NCBI RefSeq assembly: GCF_001612805.1
Contig: NZ_BDBD01000010.1
Coordinates: 1 to 64,000 of the forward strand
Length of the DNA stretch: 64,000 nucleotides
Source of the DNA: Nocardia coubleae NBRC 108252
GTDB lineage: Bacteria > Actinomycetota > Actinomycetes > Mycobacteriales > Mycobacteriaceae
Direction of reading: 5' to 3'
Positions within the stretch are counted from its first letter, which is position 1; each line of letters starts with the position of its first letter. The notes beneath the pieces are model-generated. The model had not been told where the DNA came from. It ran no database searches and saw only the letters and a program-made list of their open reading frames with translations. The translations under genes were made by a program, and so were the position numbers. Of the stretch, positions 53,893 to 61,363 are shown piece after piece.

Positions 53893-55368
53893 TCACGCAT
53901 CGGCGTGAAGCGGGCGAAGCGAGCCGTGCCGACCAGTCAGGGCGGAGACGGCGTTCTCGGCCGCCTGAACGGCTTCAGTCTCCAGACGGTCAGCATGGGC
54001 ACCGAGCCGCGTGGCTTCATCGCTGAGATCGGCTATGGCCTCTTCCTGAGTCGAATCGAAGCGCGGTATCAATACTTCGCGAATGTCCGGCGGATCGAGG
54101 TGCGGCACCGAAGTACCGGAGGCAAAGCGAACCACGCGGGGCCGACCGTATTCCACGTGGTTGAGCACTGTCTGGAGGTACCCAGTTCTGGCTTTGGCCT
54201 GGTCTGGGACGATGCGGATCAGGTCTTCGCTGCCGAAGGACCCGGCGTGGTTCTCGTTGAGAACCATCGTCCTACCCAGAAGGCCGTACGTCTGCCCGGA
54301 GCGAGCCATGATCATCTCCCCTGGGCGAAGCATGTACACCTCGGCATTGTCGAGAAGCCCGGCGTATATGCGCTTGGTCACAGCCGGGTTGACGTCGAAC
54401 AACTCGCCCGCCGACCTGTACGTCGTGCCTTTCGGTCCGAAGTACCGCTTGAATCTCGGCGACATCGTGACGGACTCGACCACGTCTGCCAGCGGCTGGA
54501 CGCAGACAGCAGCAGCCTTGACGAGTTGCTCCACGTGCAGCACATCGGAGCGATAGAACTGGCCCTCGAAACGGCGTCTTCCCGAGGTCAGCGACGACGC
54601 ACTCACTCGAGTCGAGAACGATGTTTCCAATGGAATCTGCTGCGGGTTGACGAGACGCGCGTACGCAGTGTCCGCTTCCGCCTGGAGTCGACGAGAGGAC
54701 TGTCGCAGCCGCAGAGCCTCGGTCGCCTTTGCGCTGATTCGTTCTCTGACGTTCGCCTCGGGCATCGCTACGGGCATGTCGAGCACATGCCCAGGCTCCA
54801 AGTGCTTGATCATGTGGCCGTACTGCGAGCTTCGCGCGATCGCGAAGAACGTCGGGGTTTTCATATAAGCGTAGAGCCAGCCGTAGTCGGCTCGATCGAG
54901 AGGCACCACGCGCAGCAGATCGTGAGTGATTACCTTGTCGAGATGCTCATCGTAAACGGCTGTCACTCGGCCGACTTCGCCTGAGCAGGACATCATGATC
55001 CAGCCGGATTCGAGATAGCGGCTCTCGGGACGCGGAACCATCGCGGTGGCGAGCCACTTGCGCACACGCGGCTGTCCCTCGAACACCTGTCCAGCGGAGA
55101 GAAAGGGTAAGCCCTTCCCGTCCTCGACCTGGTATCCCTTCAAGCGATTCGGCTGCCATACGTGCGCCATCAGCGACATCGAAACGGTCGACGACAACAC
55201 CTCGAGCCCCTGCCTGAGCCCGTATCCGTCCGTCAGAAATGTGGATGCTTCAAGACGACGACTGCCATGCCTGAGTACGCGCGAACTAACAGGTGCCCAC
55301 AGGACCTCCGGGGCGAGGTCCTCGCCAACGAGAGCCGGTGTCGAGATCTTCACAGCGTTCTGAGCCAT
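53893..55368 (-). CDS. hsdS: Type I-like restriction-modification specificity subunit
   Basis: A 491-residue DNA-recognition subunit. The usual HsdS layout is visible: a first target-recognition domain (around residues 20-190), a helical spacer rich in charged residues (RERISAKATEALRLRQSSRR, near 210), a second recognition domain (around 240-430), and a terminal helix (LSDEATRLGAHADRLETEA, near 455). Short family signatures include LPFLSAGQVF near residue 88 and IMMSCSGEVGRV near 125. It overlaps the upstream methylase gene by 19 bp. It would give the methylase-nuclease its bipartite target. Confidence 0.87.
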   Translation of the reverse strand: MAQNAVKISTPALVGEDLAPEVLWAPVSSRVLRHGSRRLEASTFLTDGYGLRQGLEVLSSTVSMSLMAHVWQPNRLKGYQVEDGKGLPFLSAGQVFEGQPRVRKWLATAMVPRPESRYLESGWIMMSCSGEVGRVTAVYDEHLDKVITHDLLRVVPLDRADYGWLYAYMKTPTFFAIARSSQYGHMIKHLEPGHVLDMPVAMPEANVRERISAKATEALRLRQSSRRLQAEADTAYARLVNPQQIPLETSFSTRVSASSLTSGRRRFEGQFYRSDVLHVEQLVKAAAVCVQPLADVVESVTMSPRFKRYFGPKGTTYRSAGELFDVNPAVTKRIYAGLLDNAEVYMLRPGEMIMARSGQTYGLLGRTMVLNENHAGSFGSEDLIRIVPDQAKARTGYLQTVLNHVEYGRPRVVRFASGTSVPHLDPPDIREVLIPRFDSTQEEAIADLSDEATRLGAHADRLETEAVQAAENAVSALTGRHGSLRPLHADA

Positions 55369-57314
55369 GCCCTGAACTCCTCCGCGATCTGCTGAGTGTT
55401 GTCGTCGACCACTCGCTCCTTGGCGAGGTGAGTCTTCTCCTCACCGTCGCCGTCGACCGCGGTCGTCACCGCGTCCTTGGTCTCCTGAACGATCTCGAAG
55501 CCCTGGTCGTCGCGCATGAAGATCGCGTTGCCGCGCTTGTCGTGGCCGATGTGGTCGCAGATCGCCATGAAGATGTCGTAGTCGTTGATGCGGCCGGCGG
55601 CGATCTCCTCACGCACTTGCCGCTCGGTCTTCCGCTGCAGCACAAGCACCGAGGTCTGCACGCTGGTGCCCGGCTGGAACGTGTCGGGATGCAGGTCGAC
55701 CGACGCGAGGACGGTGGCGTAAGTCAGGATCCACTGCCGCACGAATCCAAGGCCAGGGCTCCCGAGGATGCCGTCCGGGAGCACCACCGCGGCGCGTCCG
55801 GTTCCCGGCTTCAGGAACTGGATGCAGCGCTCGATGAAGAGGATCTCCGGCGGGCGTGAGCTGGTCTTGGTGGTCTTCATCCAGACGTCGTGCTCGTCGT
55901 CGTACTCCCAGTGGTGGCCGAGATCGAACTGCTCGAGGATCGTGGGGTCATCAATCGGGATCTTCGACCCGAACGGCGGGTTCGTCAGGATCACGTCGAC
56001 CGAGCCGATGAGATCCCGCTGCCGCAGGTCTTCGGTCCATTTGGTGGGGTTGTCGAGCGAGTTCGCCTGGAACAGCCCGCCGGACCCGTCGTTGTTCATG
56101 ACCATGTTCATCTTGGTCGCGCGCACGAGGTTCGGGTTGAAGTCCAGCCCGACCAGGTTGTTCTCGAGGAAGTACTTCTTGCGGTCCCGGAGCGTCTCGT
56201 CCTGGAGCTGCTTGCTGCGGCCCGACTCCCGCACCTGCTGCTTGACGGACGCGAGGACGTGGTTCATGGCCGCGATCAGGAACCCGCCCGTGCCGCAGGC
56301 CGGGTCCAGGATGAGGTCCTTGTCGCCCGGATCGAGCATGTCGACCATCATGTTGCAGACGTTGCGCGGCGTGAAGAACTCGCCGCGGTCTCCGCGAAGG
56401 TTCGAGCCGACGATTTCCTCATAGGCCTTGCCCTTGACGTCGACGTCCGATTCGAGGAGCGAGAACATCTGGAGCTGCGTGACGATGTAAGCCAGTACCT
56501 TGGGCTCGAGCTCGATCTGCTCGGACGCCTTGAAGATCTGCGGGTACTGCTTCGTGACGGCCTCGAAGAGCTTCCCGATACGGCTCGCGCACCGCATCAG
56601 ACCCGTCATGTTCTGGCGCTCCTTCGGAGTCGCGTAGAACTGAGGGGACGCCGAGTCGCGCTCGTCCTGGATCTTGCAGAAGATGAGCTTCAGCAGCTCC
56701 CAGAATGCCTCCGGCTTCTGCATGCCCTGGTTGCCGGCGATGTAGCTGTGCGCGCGGCGGAACGCGAACAGCAGCGAATCTGACGCGGCGGGGCGCAGCT
56801 GATCGAACCGAGGGGTGCCGGCCTCGGTCGTGTCCCCGCTGTGCGGGATGTCAGGGATCTCGACTTCGACCCGCTTGCCGGAGGCGTCGACCTCGAACGC
56901 GAAGCTCGCCATGTCCTCGCCGTTGGTCCACATGCCGACTTCGACGTTCGGGCAGGCGGCCATGTAGCTCAGCATCTGCTCGACGCCATCCTTCTTCATG
57001 GATGGCTTCACCTTGGCGTTCTTGCACTCGATGATGAGCCACGCGGCCGACTGGGTCTGCTCGCTAGCCCTCAGACCAGGCGGGAAGACGACGATGTCGA
57101 CGCGCACCCGGCGGCTGCCAAACTTGATCGGGAACTCGACTCTGATGTCGGCCTTGTCATACCCGTACTCGCGAACGAGGGACTTCAAGATCTCCTGGCG
57201 GACGTACTCCTCCGGGGTGTCCTGACGGAGCGTGACGCCATCGATGAAGTCGAGGACCTTGCCCGGTGGGACGATGGCGAAGCCGCCATGTGGTGCGACG
57301 CTCTGAATACTCAC
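55350..57314 (-). CDS. hsdM: N6-adenine DNA methyltransferase with N-terminal PD-(D/E)XK nuclease domain
   Basis: A 654-residue protein from GTG 57314 (a TTG at 57365 is an alternative). Residues 40-130 look like the HsdR N-terminal-type nuclease domain: Asp73 in RVRVDIVVF, Glu96-x-Lys98 in LIIECKNAK and the Q-x3-Y motif (Gln113, Tyr117) in VEQMLSYM. The HsdM helical region follows. The methylase has the SAM motif LDPACGTGGF (about 336-345) and the catalytic NPPF (445-448). No hsdR helicase gene is present. The nuclease-methylase plus separate S protein resembles BcgI-type (type IIB/IIG) systems. Cleavage is inferred, not shown. Confidence 0.85.
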   Translation of the reverse strand: MSIQSVAPHGGFAIVPPGKVLDFIDGVTLRQDTPEEYVRQEILKSLVREYGYDKADIRVEFPIKFGSRRVRVDIVVFPPGLRASEQTQSAAWLIIECKNAKVKPSMKKDGVEQMLSYMAACPNVEVGMWTNGEDMASFAFEVDASGKRVEVEIPDIPHSGDTTEAGTPRFDQLRPAASDSLLFAFRRAHSYIAGNQGMQKPEAFWELLKLIFCKIQDERDSASPQFYATPKERQNMTGLMRCASRIGKLFEAVTKQYPQIFKASEQIELEPKVLAYIVTQLQMFSLLESDVDVKGKAYEEIVGSNLRGDRGEFFTPRNVCNMMVDMLDPGDKDLILDPACGTGGFLIAAMNHVLASVKQQVRESGRSKQLQDETLRDRKKYFLENNLVGLDFNPNLVRATKMNMVMNNDGSGGLFQANSLDNPTKWTEDLRQRDLIGSVDVILTNPPFGSKIPIDDPTILEQFDLGHHWEYDDEHDVWMKTTKTSSRPPEILFIERCIQFLKPGTGRAAVVLPDGILGSPGLGFVRQWILTYATVLASVDLHPDTFQPGTSVQTSVLVLQRKTERQVREEIAAGRINDYDIFMAICDHIGHDKRGNAIFMRDDQGFEIVQETKDAVTTAVDGDGEEKTHLAKERVVDDNTQQIAEEFRAWLRTL

Positions 57315-57409
57315 GTTGTTCTCTTTCGTCTCCGCCGCGATCGCCTGCGATCGTCTTCGATTCAACCAGTGCGAAATGGGTACCGACGTCGGGTCGTCGG
57401 CCGAAGCCG

Positions 57410-58513
57410 CTACTTCTTGCCGCCGCTGCCTGATGCACCTCCGTGACGGAACTCGACGACGTCGCCGTCGGCCATGATGTAGTCCTTGCCTTCCATGCGG
57501 ACCTTGCCTGCGGCTTTGGCGGCGGCCATGGAGCCTGCTTCGACCAGGTCGTCGAAGGCGACGATTTCGGCTTTGATGAAGCCGCGTTCGAAGTCGGTGT
57601 GGATGACGCCTGCGGCCTTGGGGGCCGTGTCGCCCTGGTGGATGGTCCAGGCTCGGGCTTCCTTGGGGCCTGCGGTGAGGTAGGTCTGCAGGCCGAGGGT
57701 GTGGAAGCCGGCGCGGGCGAGAGCGTGCAGGCCGGGTTCGGTCTGGCCGATGGATTCGAGGAGCTCGAGGGCGGATTCGTCGTCGAGTTCGAGGAGTTCG
57801 GCTTCGACCTTGGCGTCGAGGAAGACGGCGTCGGCGGGGGCGACGGCGGCCTTCAGTTCGGCGACCTTGGCCTCGTCGGTGAGGACGGATTCGTCGGCGT
57901 TGAAGACGTAGAGGAAGGGCTTGATGGTGAGCAGCGACAGCTCACGGAGCAGCTCGGCGTCGATCTTCTTGCCCGCCGCGAACAGGGTGGTGCCCTCGTT
58001 GAGGAATCCCTCGGCCACCTTGGCGGCGTCGAGCAGGGGCTTGCGGTCCTTCTTGACGCGGGCTTCCTTCTCGAGGCGCGGGATGGCCTTCTCGAGGGTC
58101 TGCAGGTCGGCGAGGATGAGCTCGGTCTCGATGACCTCGATGTCGGCGGCGGCGTCGACCCGGCCGTCGACGTGGATCACGTCGTCGTCGGCGAATACGC
58201 GGACCACTTGGCAGATGGCGTCGGCCTCACGGATGTTGGCGAGGAACTTGTTGCCCAGGCCCGCGCCTTCGGAGGCGCCCTTCACGATGCCCGCGATGTC
58301 GACGAACGACACGACGGCGGGCACGATCCGCTCGGAGCCGAAGATCTCGGCAAGCTTGTCGAGCCGCTTGTCCGGCAACGGGACCACGCCGACGTTGGGT
58401 TCGATGGTCGCGAACGGGTAGTTCGCGGCCAGCACGTCGTTCTTGGTCAGCGCGTTGAACAGGGTCGACTTTCCGACATTGGGCAGGCCGACGATTCCGA
58501 GGGTGAGGCTCAC
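57410..58513 (-). CDS. ychF: Redox-regulated ribosome-associated ATPase YchF
   Basis: An Obg-family P-loop protein of 367 residues that prefers ATP. G1 is GLPNVGKSTLFNAL near residue 8, G3 VDIAGIVKGASEGAGLG near 71, the altered G4 FNADES near 205, and the TGS domain (AWTIHQGDTAPKAAGVIHTDFERGFIKAE) near 295. The C-terminus is unusual: GDVVEFR is followed by HGGASGSGGKK, where the family normally ends FNV. The normal-looking end lies 4 kb away at 53450-53474, so the gene end was probably replaced by the adjacent island. Confidence 0.94.
   Translation of the reverse strand: MSLTLGIVGLPNVGKSTLFNALTKNDVLAANYPFATIEPNVGVVPLPDKRLDKLAEIFGSERIVPAVVSFVDIAGIVKGASEGAGLGNKFLANIREADAICQVVRVFADDDVIHVDGRVDAAADIEVIETELILADLQTLEKAIPRLEKEARVKKDRKPLLDAAKVAEGFLNEGTTLFAAGKKIDAELLRELSLLTIKPFLYVFNADESVLTDEAKVAELKAAVAPADAVFLDAKVEAELLELDDESALELLESIGQTEPGLHALARAGFHTLGLQTYLTAGPKEARAWTIHQGDTAPKAAGVIHTDFERGFIKAEIVAFDDLVEAGSMAAAKAAGKVRMEGKDYIMADGDVVEFRHGGASGSGGKK
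57447..57458. other. Direct repeat inside the ychF 3' end (attachment-site-like)
   Basis: CGGAACTCGACG, identical to 53463-53474. Beyond it, toward the stop, the ychF sequence departs from the usual family ending. This is the presumed second junction of the island. Confidence 0.5.
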
Positions 58514-58638
58514 AAGGATCAGAGTCTACGGGTCTGCCCCTACGCCGCGACCCCGCCCCGGCAGACCTTGACTCGCCCGGACAATCTCCACGCACCTGAA
58601 TCAGGCCGGAGTCGCGGGGAGGCGGAACAGCGACCAGC

Positions 58639-59550
58639 TCAGGGAACGAGGACGACCTTGCCCAGGTTGGTGCGCTGCTCGATGACGGCGTGGGCGGCGG
58701 CCGCGTCGTCGAGGGCGAACTCGGCGTGCACGACGGGGTGCAGCAGGCCGGACGCGTCGTGCTGCCAGACCTCCTGGCGCAGGTCTTCGTAGCGGGCGGG
58801 GTCGCGCTGGGCGAGGCGGCCGATGCGGAAACCGGTGAGGGTTTTGCCGCCCGCGAGCAGGTCTTCGGTGTCGATCGCGCCGCTGCTGCCGTAGGTGACG
58901 GCGCGGCCGCCCTCGGCGAGGCCGGTGAGGGTGTTGCCGAGGTCGCTGCCGCCGACACCGTCGAGGGCGTAGTCGGCCTGCTTGCCGCAGTGCAGCTGAT
59001 CGTAGGTGTACACCTCGTCGGCGCCGAGTTCACGGACGAAGCCGGCTTTGCTCTCGTCGGAGACCGCGGCGACCACCCAGCTCGCGCCGCGCACGCGGGC
59101 CAGCTGCACCGCGAGGTGGCCGACACCACCCGCGGCGGCGGTGACCAGTGCGGTCTCGCCTTCGCGCGGGGCGACGGTGTCGAGTGCGCCGAGGGCGACG
59201 AGCCCGCTGCGCATCAGGGCGACGGCGTCGACGGCGGACGCGCCGTCGGGAATCGCGGAGGCCTGGTCGACCGAGAGCAGCACGTATTCGGCGTAGGCAT
59301 CGGCGTCACAGACACCGACCACGCGATAACCGGCGCTGTACCCGTCGACCCCGTCACCGACGGCGACGACCTCACCGGCCACTTCGGCCCGCAACGGCTG
59401 CGCCACGCTGATCCGCCGGATCGCCGACAGGGTGACCCCGATCGCCTCCACCCGGACCAGCAGCTCACCGGCACCGGGCACCGGCACCTCGGCCGCGACG
59501 ACCTCGAGCACCTCCGGACCACTGCTGCGCTCGTACTGAACCCGCCGCAT
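58639..59550 (-). CDS. Zinc-independent quinone oxidoreductase-like dehydrogenase (MDR family)
   Basis: A 303-residue medium-chain dehydrogenase/reductase. The N-terminal GroES-like domain (VPVPGAGELLVRVEAIGVTL near residue 22) lacks the usual catalytic-zinc ligands. The Rossmann motif AAGGVGHLAVQLA is near residue 138, and DYALDGVGGSDLG near 193 supports NADPH binding. It probably reduces quinones or activated alkenes. GTAGGAGGTG precedes the ATG at 59550. The divergent AraC gene at 59981 is a candidate regulator. Confidence 0.9.
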   Translation of the reverse strand: MRRVQYERSSGPEVLEVVAAEVPVPGAGELLVRVEAIGVTLSAIRRISVAQPLRAEVAGEVVAVGDGVDGYSAGYRVVGVCDADAYAEYVLLSVDQASAIPDGASAVDAVALMRSGLVALGALDTVAPREGETALVTAAAGGVGHLAVQLARVRGASWVVAAVSDESKAGFVRELGADEVYTYDQLHCGKQADYALDGVGGSDLGNTLTGLAEGGRAVTYGSSGAIDTEDLLAGGKTLTGFRIGRLAQRDPARYEDLRQEVWQHDASGLLHPVVHAEFALDDAAAAHAVIEQRTNLGKVVLVP

Positions 59551-59980
59551 GACACCTCCTACAGAATTGGACGAAGGCGCAAGATTAACCGGCTGACCTC
59601 GTGTTTCCACACGCCCGGAATCACCGAGTGCGATATCTCACCGCACACGCCGAGACACGGAGAGCACCTTCTCGATTCGGTTACCCCACCCAGAGCACTC
59701 AGACGCGTGCTCAACAACACACTCCGCGAGGCGAACCGCAGGCGCCTCGCATCCCACCTTTGCCGCCGCTGATTCGAGTGCACCATCTGTCGACCGGCCC
59801 CGCGGTCACCACGTCCGACATTCTGCTTCGCCGCCTGTGGACGCACGGCCCTAGCAGGTCCTCGTGCCACGGCGGCGGATGCGGCTCGCCGAGGTGAACT
59901 CGAGATCACGGGCGCCATCGGTGCGATGCCGATATCGATCGTTCTGGCCGCCACTTCGGCCTCGGCGTAGCGTGACGACT
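59551..59980. other. Divergent intergenic region
   Basis: A 430-bp gap between the quinone reductase and the AraC gene. It contains a small CGTGT/ACACG hairpin near 59602-59616 and GATATC-type sequences near 59630 and 59930, but no convincing gene. It must hold the two divergent promoters. Confidence 0.5.
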
Positions 59981-60823
59981 ATGGAGGCGACCACGGAGGT
60001 GGTGACCGCAGCCCCCGCGCCGGTTCTGGCCGCGTTCATCGACCGGTACGTGGGCTATCGCATGACGGGCTACGAACCGGGGTTGCACCGTGGTCTGCCC
60101 TCGCGGCACATGACGTTCATCGTGGCCGCCGGCCCACCGATCCAAGTCGTCGAGCAGACCGATCGGCGTCAACCACCCGGCAGCTACCGCTGTGTCCTGA
60201 GCGGACTACAAGCCGCCCCGGCGATGATCGCGCACACCGGTTTCCAGGAAGGTGTGGCCATCGAGCTCACCCCGCTCGGCAGTCGGGTGCTGTTCGGGAT
60301 GCCCGCGAGCGAGATGTGGGATGTGACGATCGAATGCTCGCAAGCGCGAAGGTCTTTGGGTGATCAGCTCGCCGATGCTGTGCACGCGCACGAGGATTGG
60401 CCGAGCAGGTTCGCCGCCTGCGACCGGGCGCTCACAGCGGCGGCCCGCACCGAATCGGTCCCCGGCGCCGAATTGACCTGGGCATGGCGCACTCTCGTTG
60501 GTACGGGCGGCACCTGCCCGATCAACCCCCTCGCCGAACGCATCGGCTGGAGCAGACAACACCTCACCCGCAAGTTCACCGCCGAATTCGGTGCGAGCCC
60601 CAAACTGGCCGCGCGGATCATCCGATTCGAACGCGCCCGCCGCATGCTCGCCAACACGCCGTCGTATGTCTCGATCGCCCAGATCGCGGCCACCTGCGGC
60701 TACTACGACCAGGCGCACCTGAATCGCGACTTCGCCGAACTGGCGGGTGTGGCGCCGACAGCATGGCTGGCCGAGGAGATTCCATCCGTCCAAGACCCGG
60801 GGGCGGCCGAAGCGCGAGGCTGA
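59981..60823 (+). CDS. AraC-family transcriptional regulator
   Basis: A 280-residue regulator. A sensing N-terminal domain (GYEPGLHRGLPSRHMTFIVA near residue 32) belongs to the type found with DUF6597-like AraC proteins. The C-terminal tandem helix-turn-helix reads PLAERIGWSRQHLTRKFTAE near residue 187 and IAATCGYYDQAHLNRDFAEL near 230. The ATG at 59981 is taken; the open frame extends to 59864 without family similarity. It is followed 4 bp later by a VOC gene, likely its partner. Confidence 0.9.
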   Translation: MEATTEVVTAAPAPVLAAFIDRYVGYRMTGYEPGLHRGLPSRHMTFIVAAGPPIQVVEQTDRRQPPGSYRCVLSGLQAAPAMIAHTGFQEGVAIELTPLGSRVLFGMPASEMWDVTIECSQARRSLGDQLADAVHAHEDWPSRFAACDRALTAAARTESVPGAELTWAWRTLVGTGGTCPINPLAERIGWSRQHLTRKFTAEFGASPKLAARIIRFERARRMLANTPSYVSIAQIAATCGYYDQAHLNRDFAELAGVAPTAWLAEEIPSVQDPGAAEARG

Positions 60824-60827
60824 GGAC

Positions 60828-61241
60828 ATGACTACTTCCACCGACACCCGCAGCACGATCTGGCCGTGCCTGGCCTTCACCGATGCCCGCGCCATGATCG
60901 AATTCCTCACCACCGCCTTCGGTTTCGAGGCGACCGCCGTCTACGCCCGCGACGACGACCCGTCGATCGTCGAACACGGCGAACTGCGCTGGCCCGAAGG
61001 CGGCGGCGTCATGTTCGGCTCCACCGGCCGCGACGACGACTCCCCCTTCTGCACCCGACCACCCGGCGTCGCCAACATCTACCTCGTCACCGACAACCCC
61101 GACGCCCTGCACACCCGCGCCACCGCCGCGGGAGCGACCATCATCCGCGGACTCCGCGACGAGGACTACGGCTCCCGCGGCTTCAGCGCCCAAGACCCCG
61201 AAGGCAACCTCTGGAGCTTCGGCACCTACGCAGGTGAATGA
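60828..61241 (+). CDS. VOC-superfamily (glyoxalase-like) protein
   Basis: A 137-residue vicinal-oxygen-chelate protein with two beta-alpha-beta-beta-beta halves: IWPCLAFTDARAMIEFLTTA near the start and GVANIYLVTDNPDALHTRA near residue 78. It closes with FSAQDPEGNLWSFGTY, the metal-site Glu-like end. Such proteins isomerise, cleave or sequester small ligands. It is translated right after the AraC gene (4-bp gap), so the pair probably responds to one small molecule. Confidence 0.88.
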   Translation: MTTSTDTRSTIWPCLAFTDARAMIEFLTTAFGFEATAVYARDDDPSIVEHGELRWPEGGGVMFGSTGRDDDSPFCTRPPGVANIYLVTDNPDALHTRATAAGATIIRGLRDEDYGSRGFSAQDPEGNLWSFGTYAGE

Positions 61242-61363
61242 CTGCCTGAACAAAATTTCATCTTGGGCGCGACCGTGTGTGATCCTGTCCGGCGCGCAGA
61301 GCACATCGGCTACGTTGTCGATGCTTCACCCGAGGCTCTGCGCGTTGTACAGGAGTTGAGTCA

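Larger units (their letters stand above)
53463..57458. mobile_element. Putative R-M genomic island inserted at the ychF 3' end
   Basis: Bounded by perfect 12-bp direct repeats CGGAACTCGACG (53463-53474 and 57447-57458). It carries a small gene, an HsdS-like gene and a nuclease-methylase fusion gene, all on the minus strand. No integrase is present, so it is either decayed or non-autonomous. Codon and base use look less GC-biased than the flanks, which suits horizontal transfer. Confidence 0.55.

Noticed and set aside
53893..57314. Complete classical type I R-M system
   Set aside because: No hsdR helicase gene is in the island or the window; only a nuclease-like domain fused to the methylase is present.
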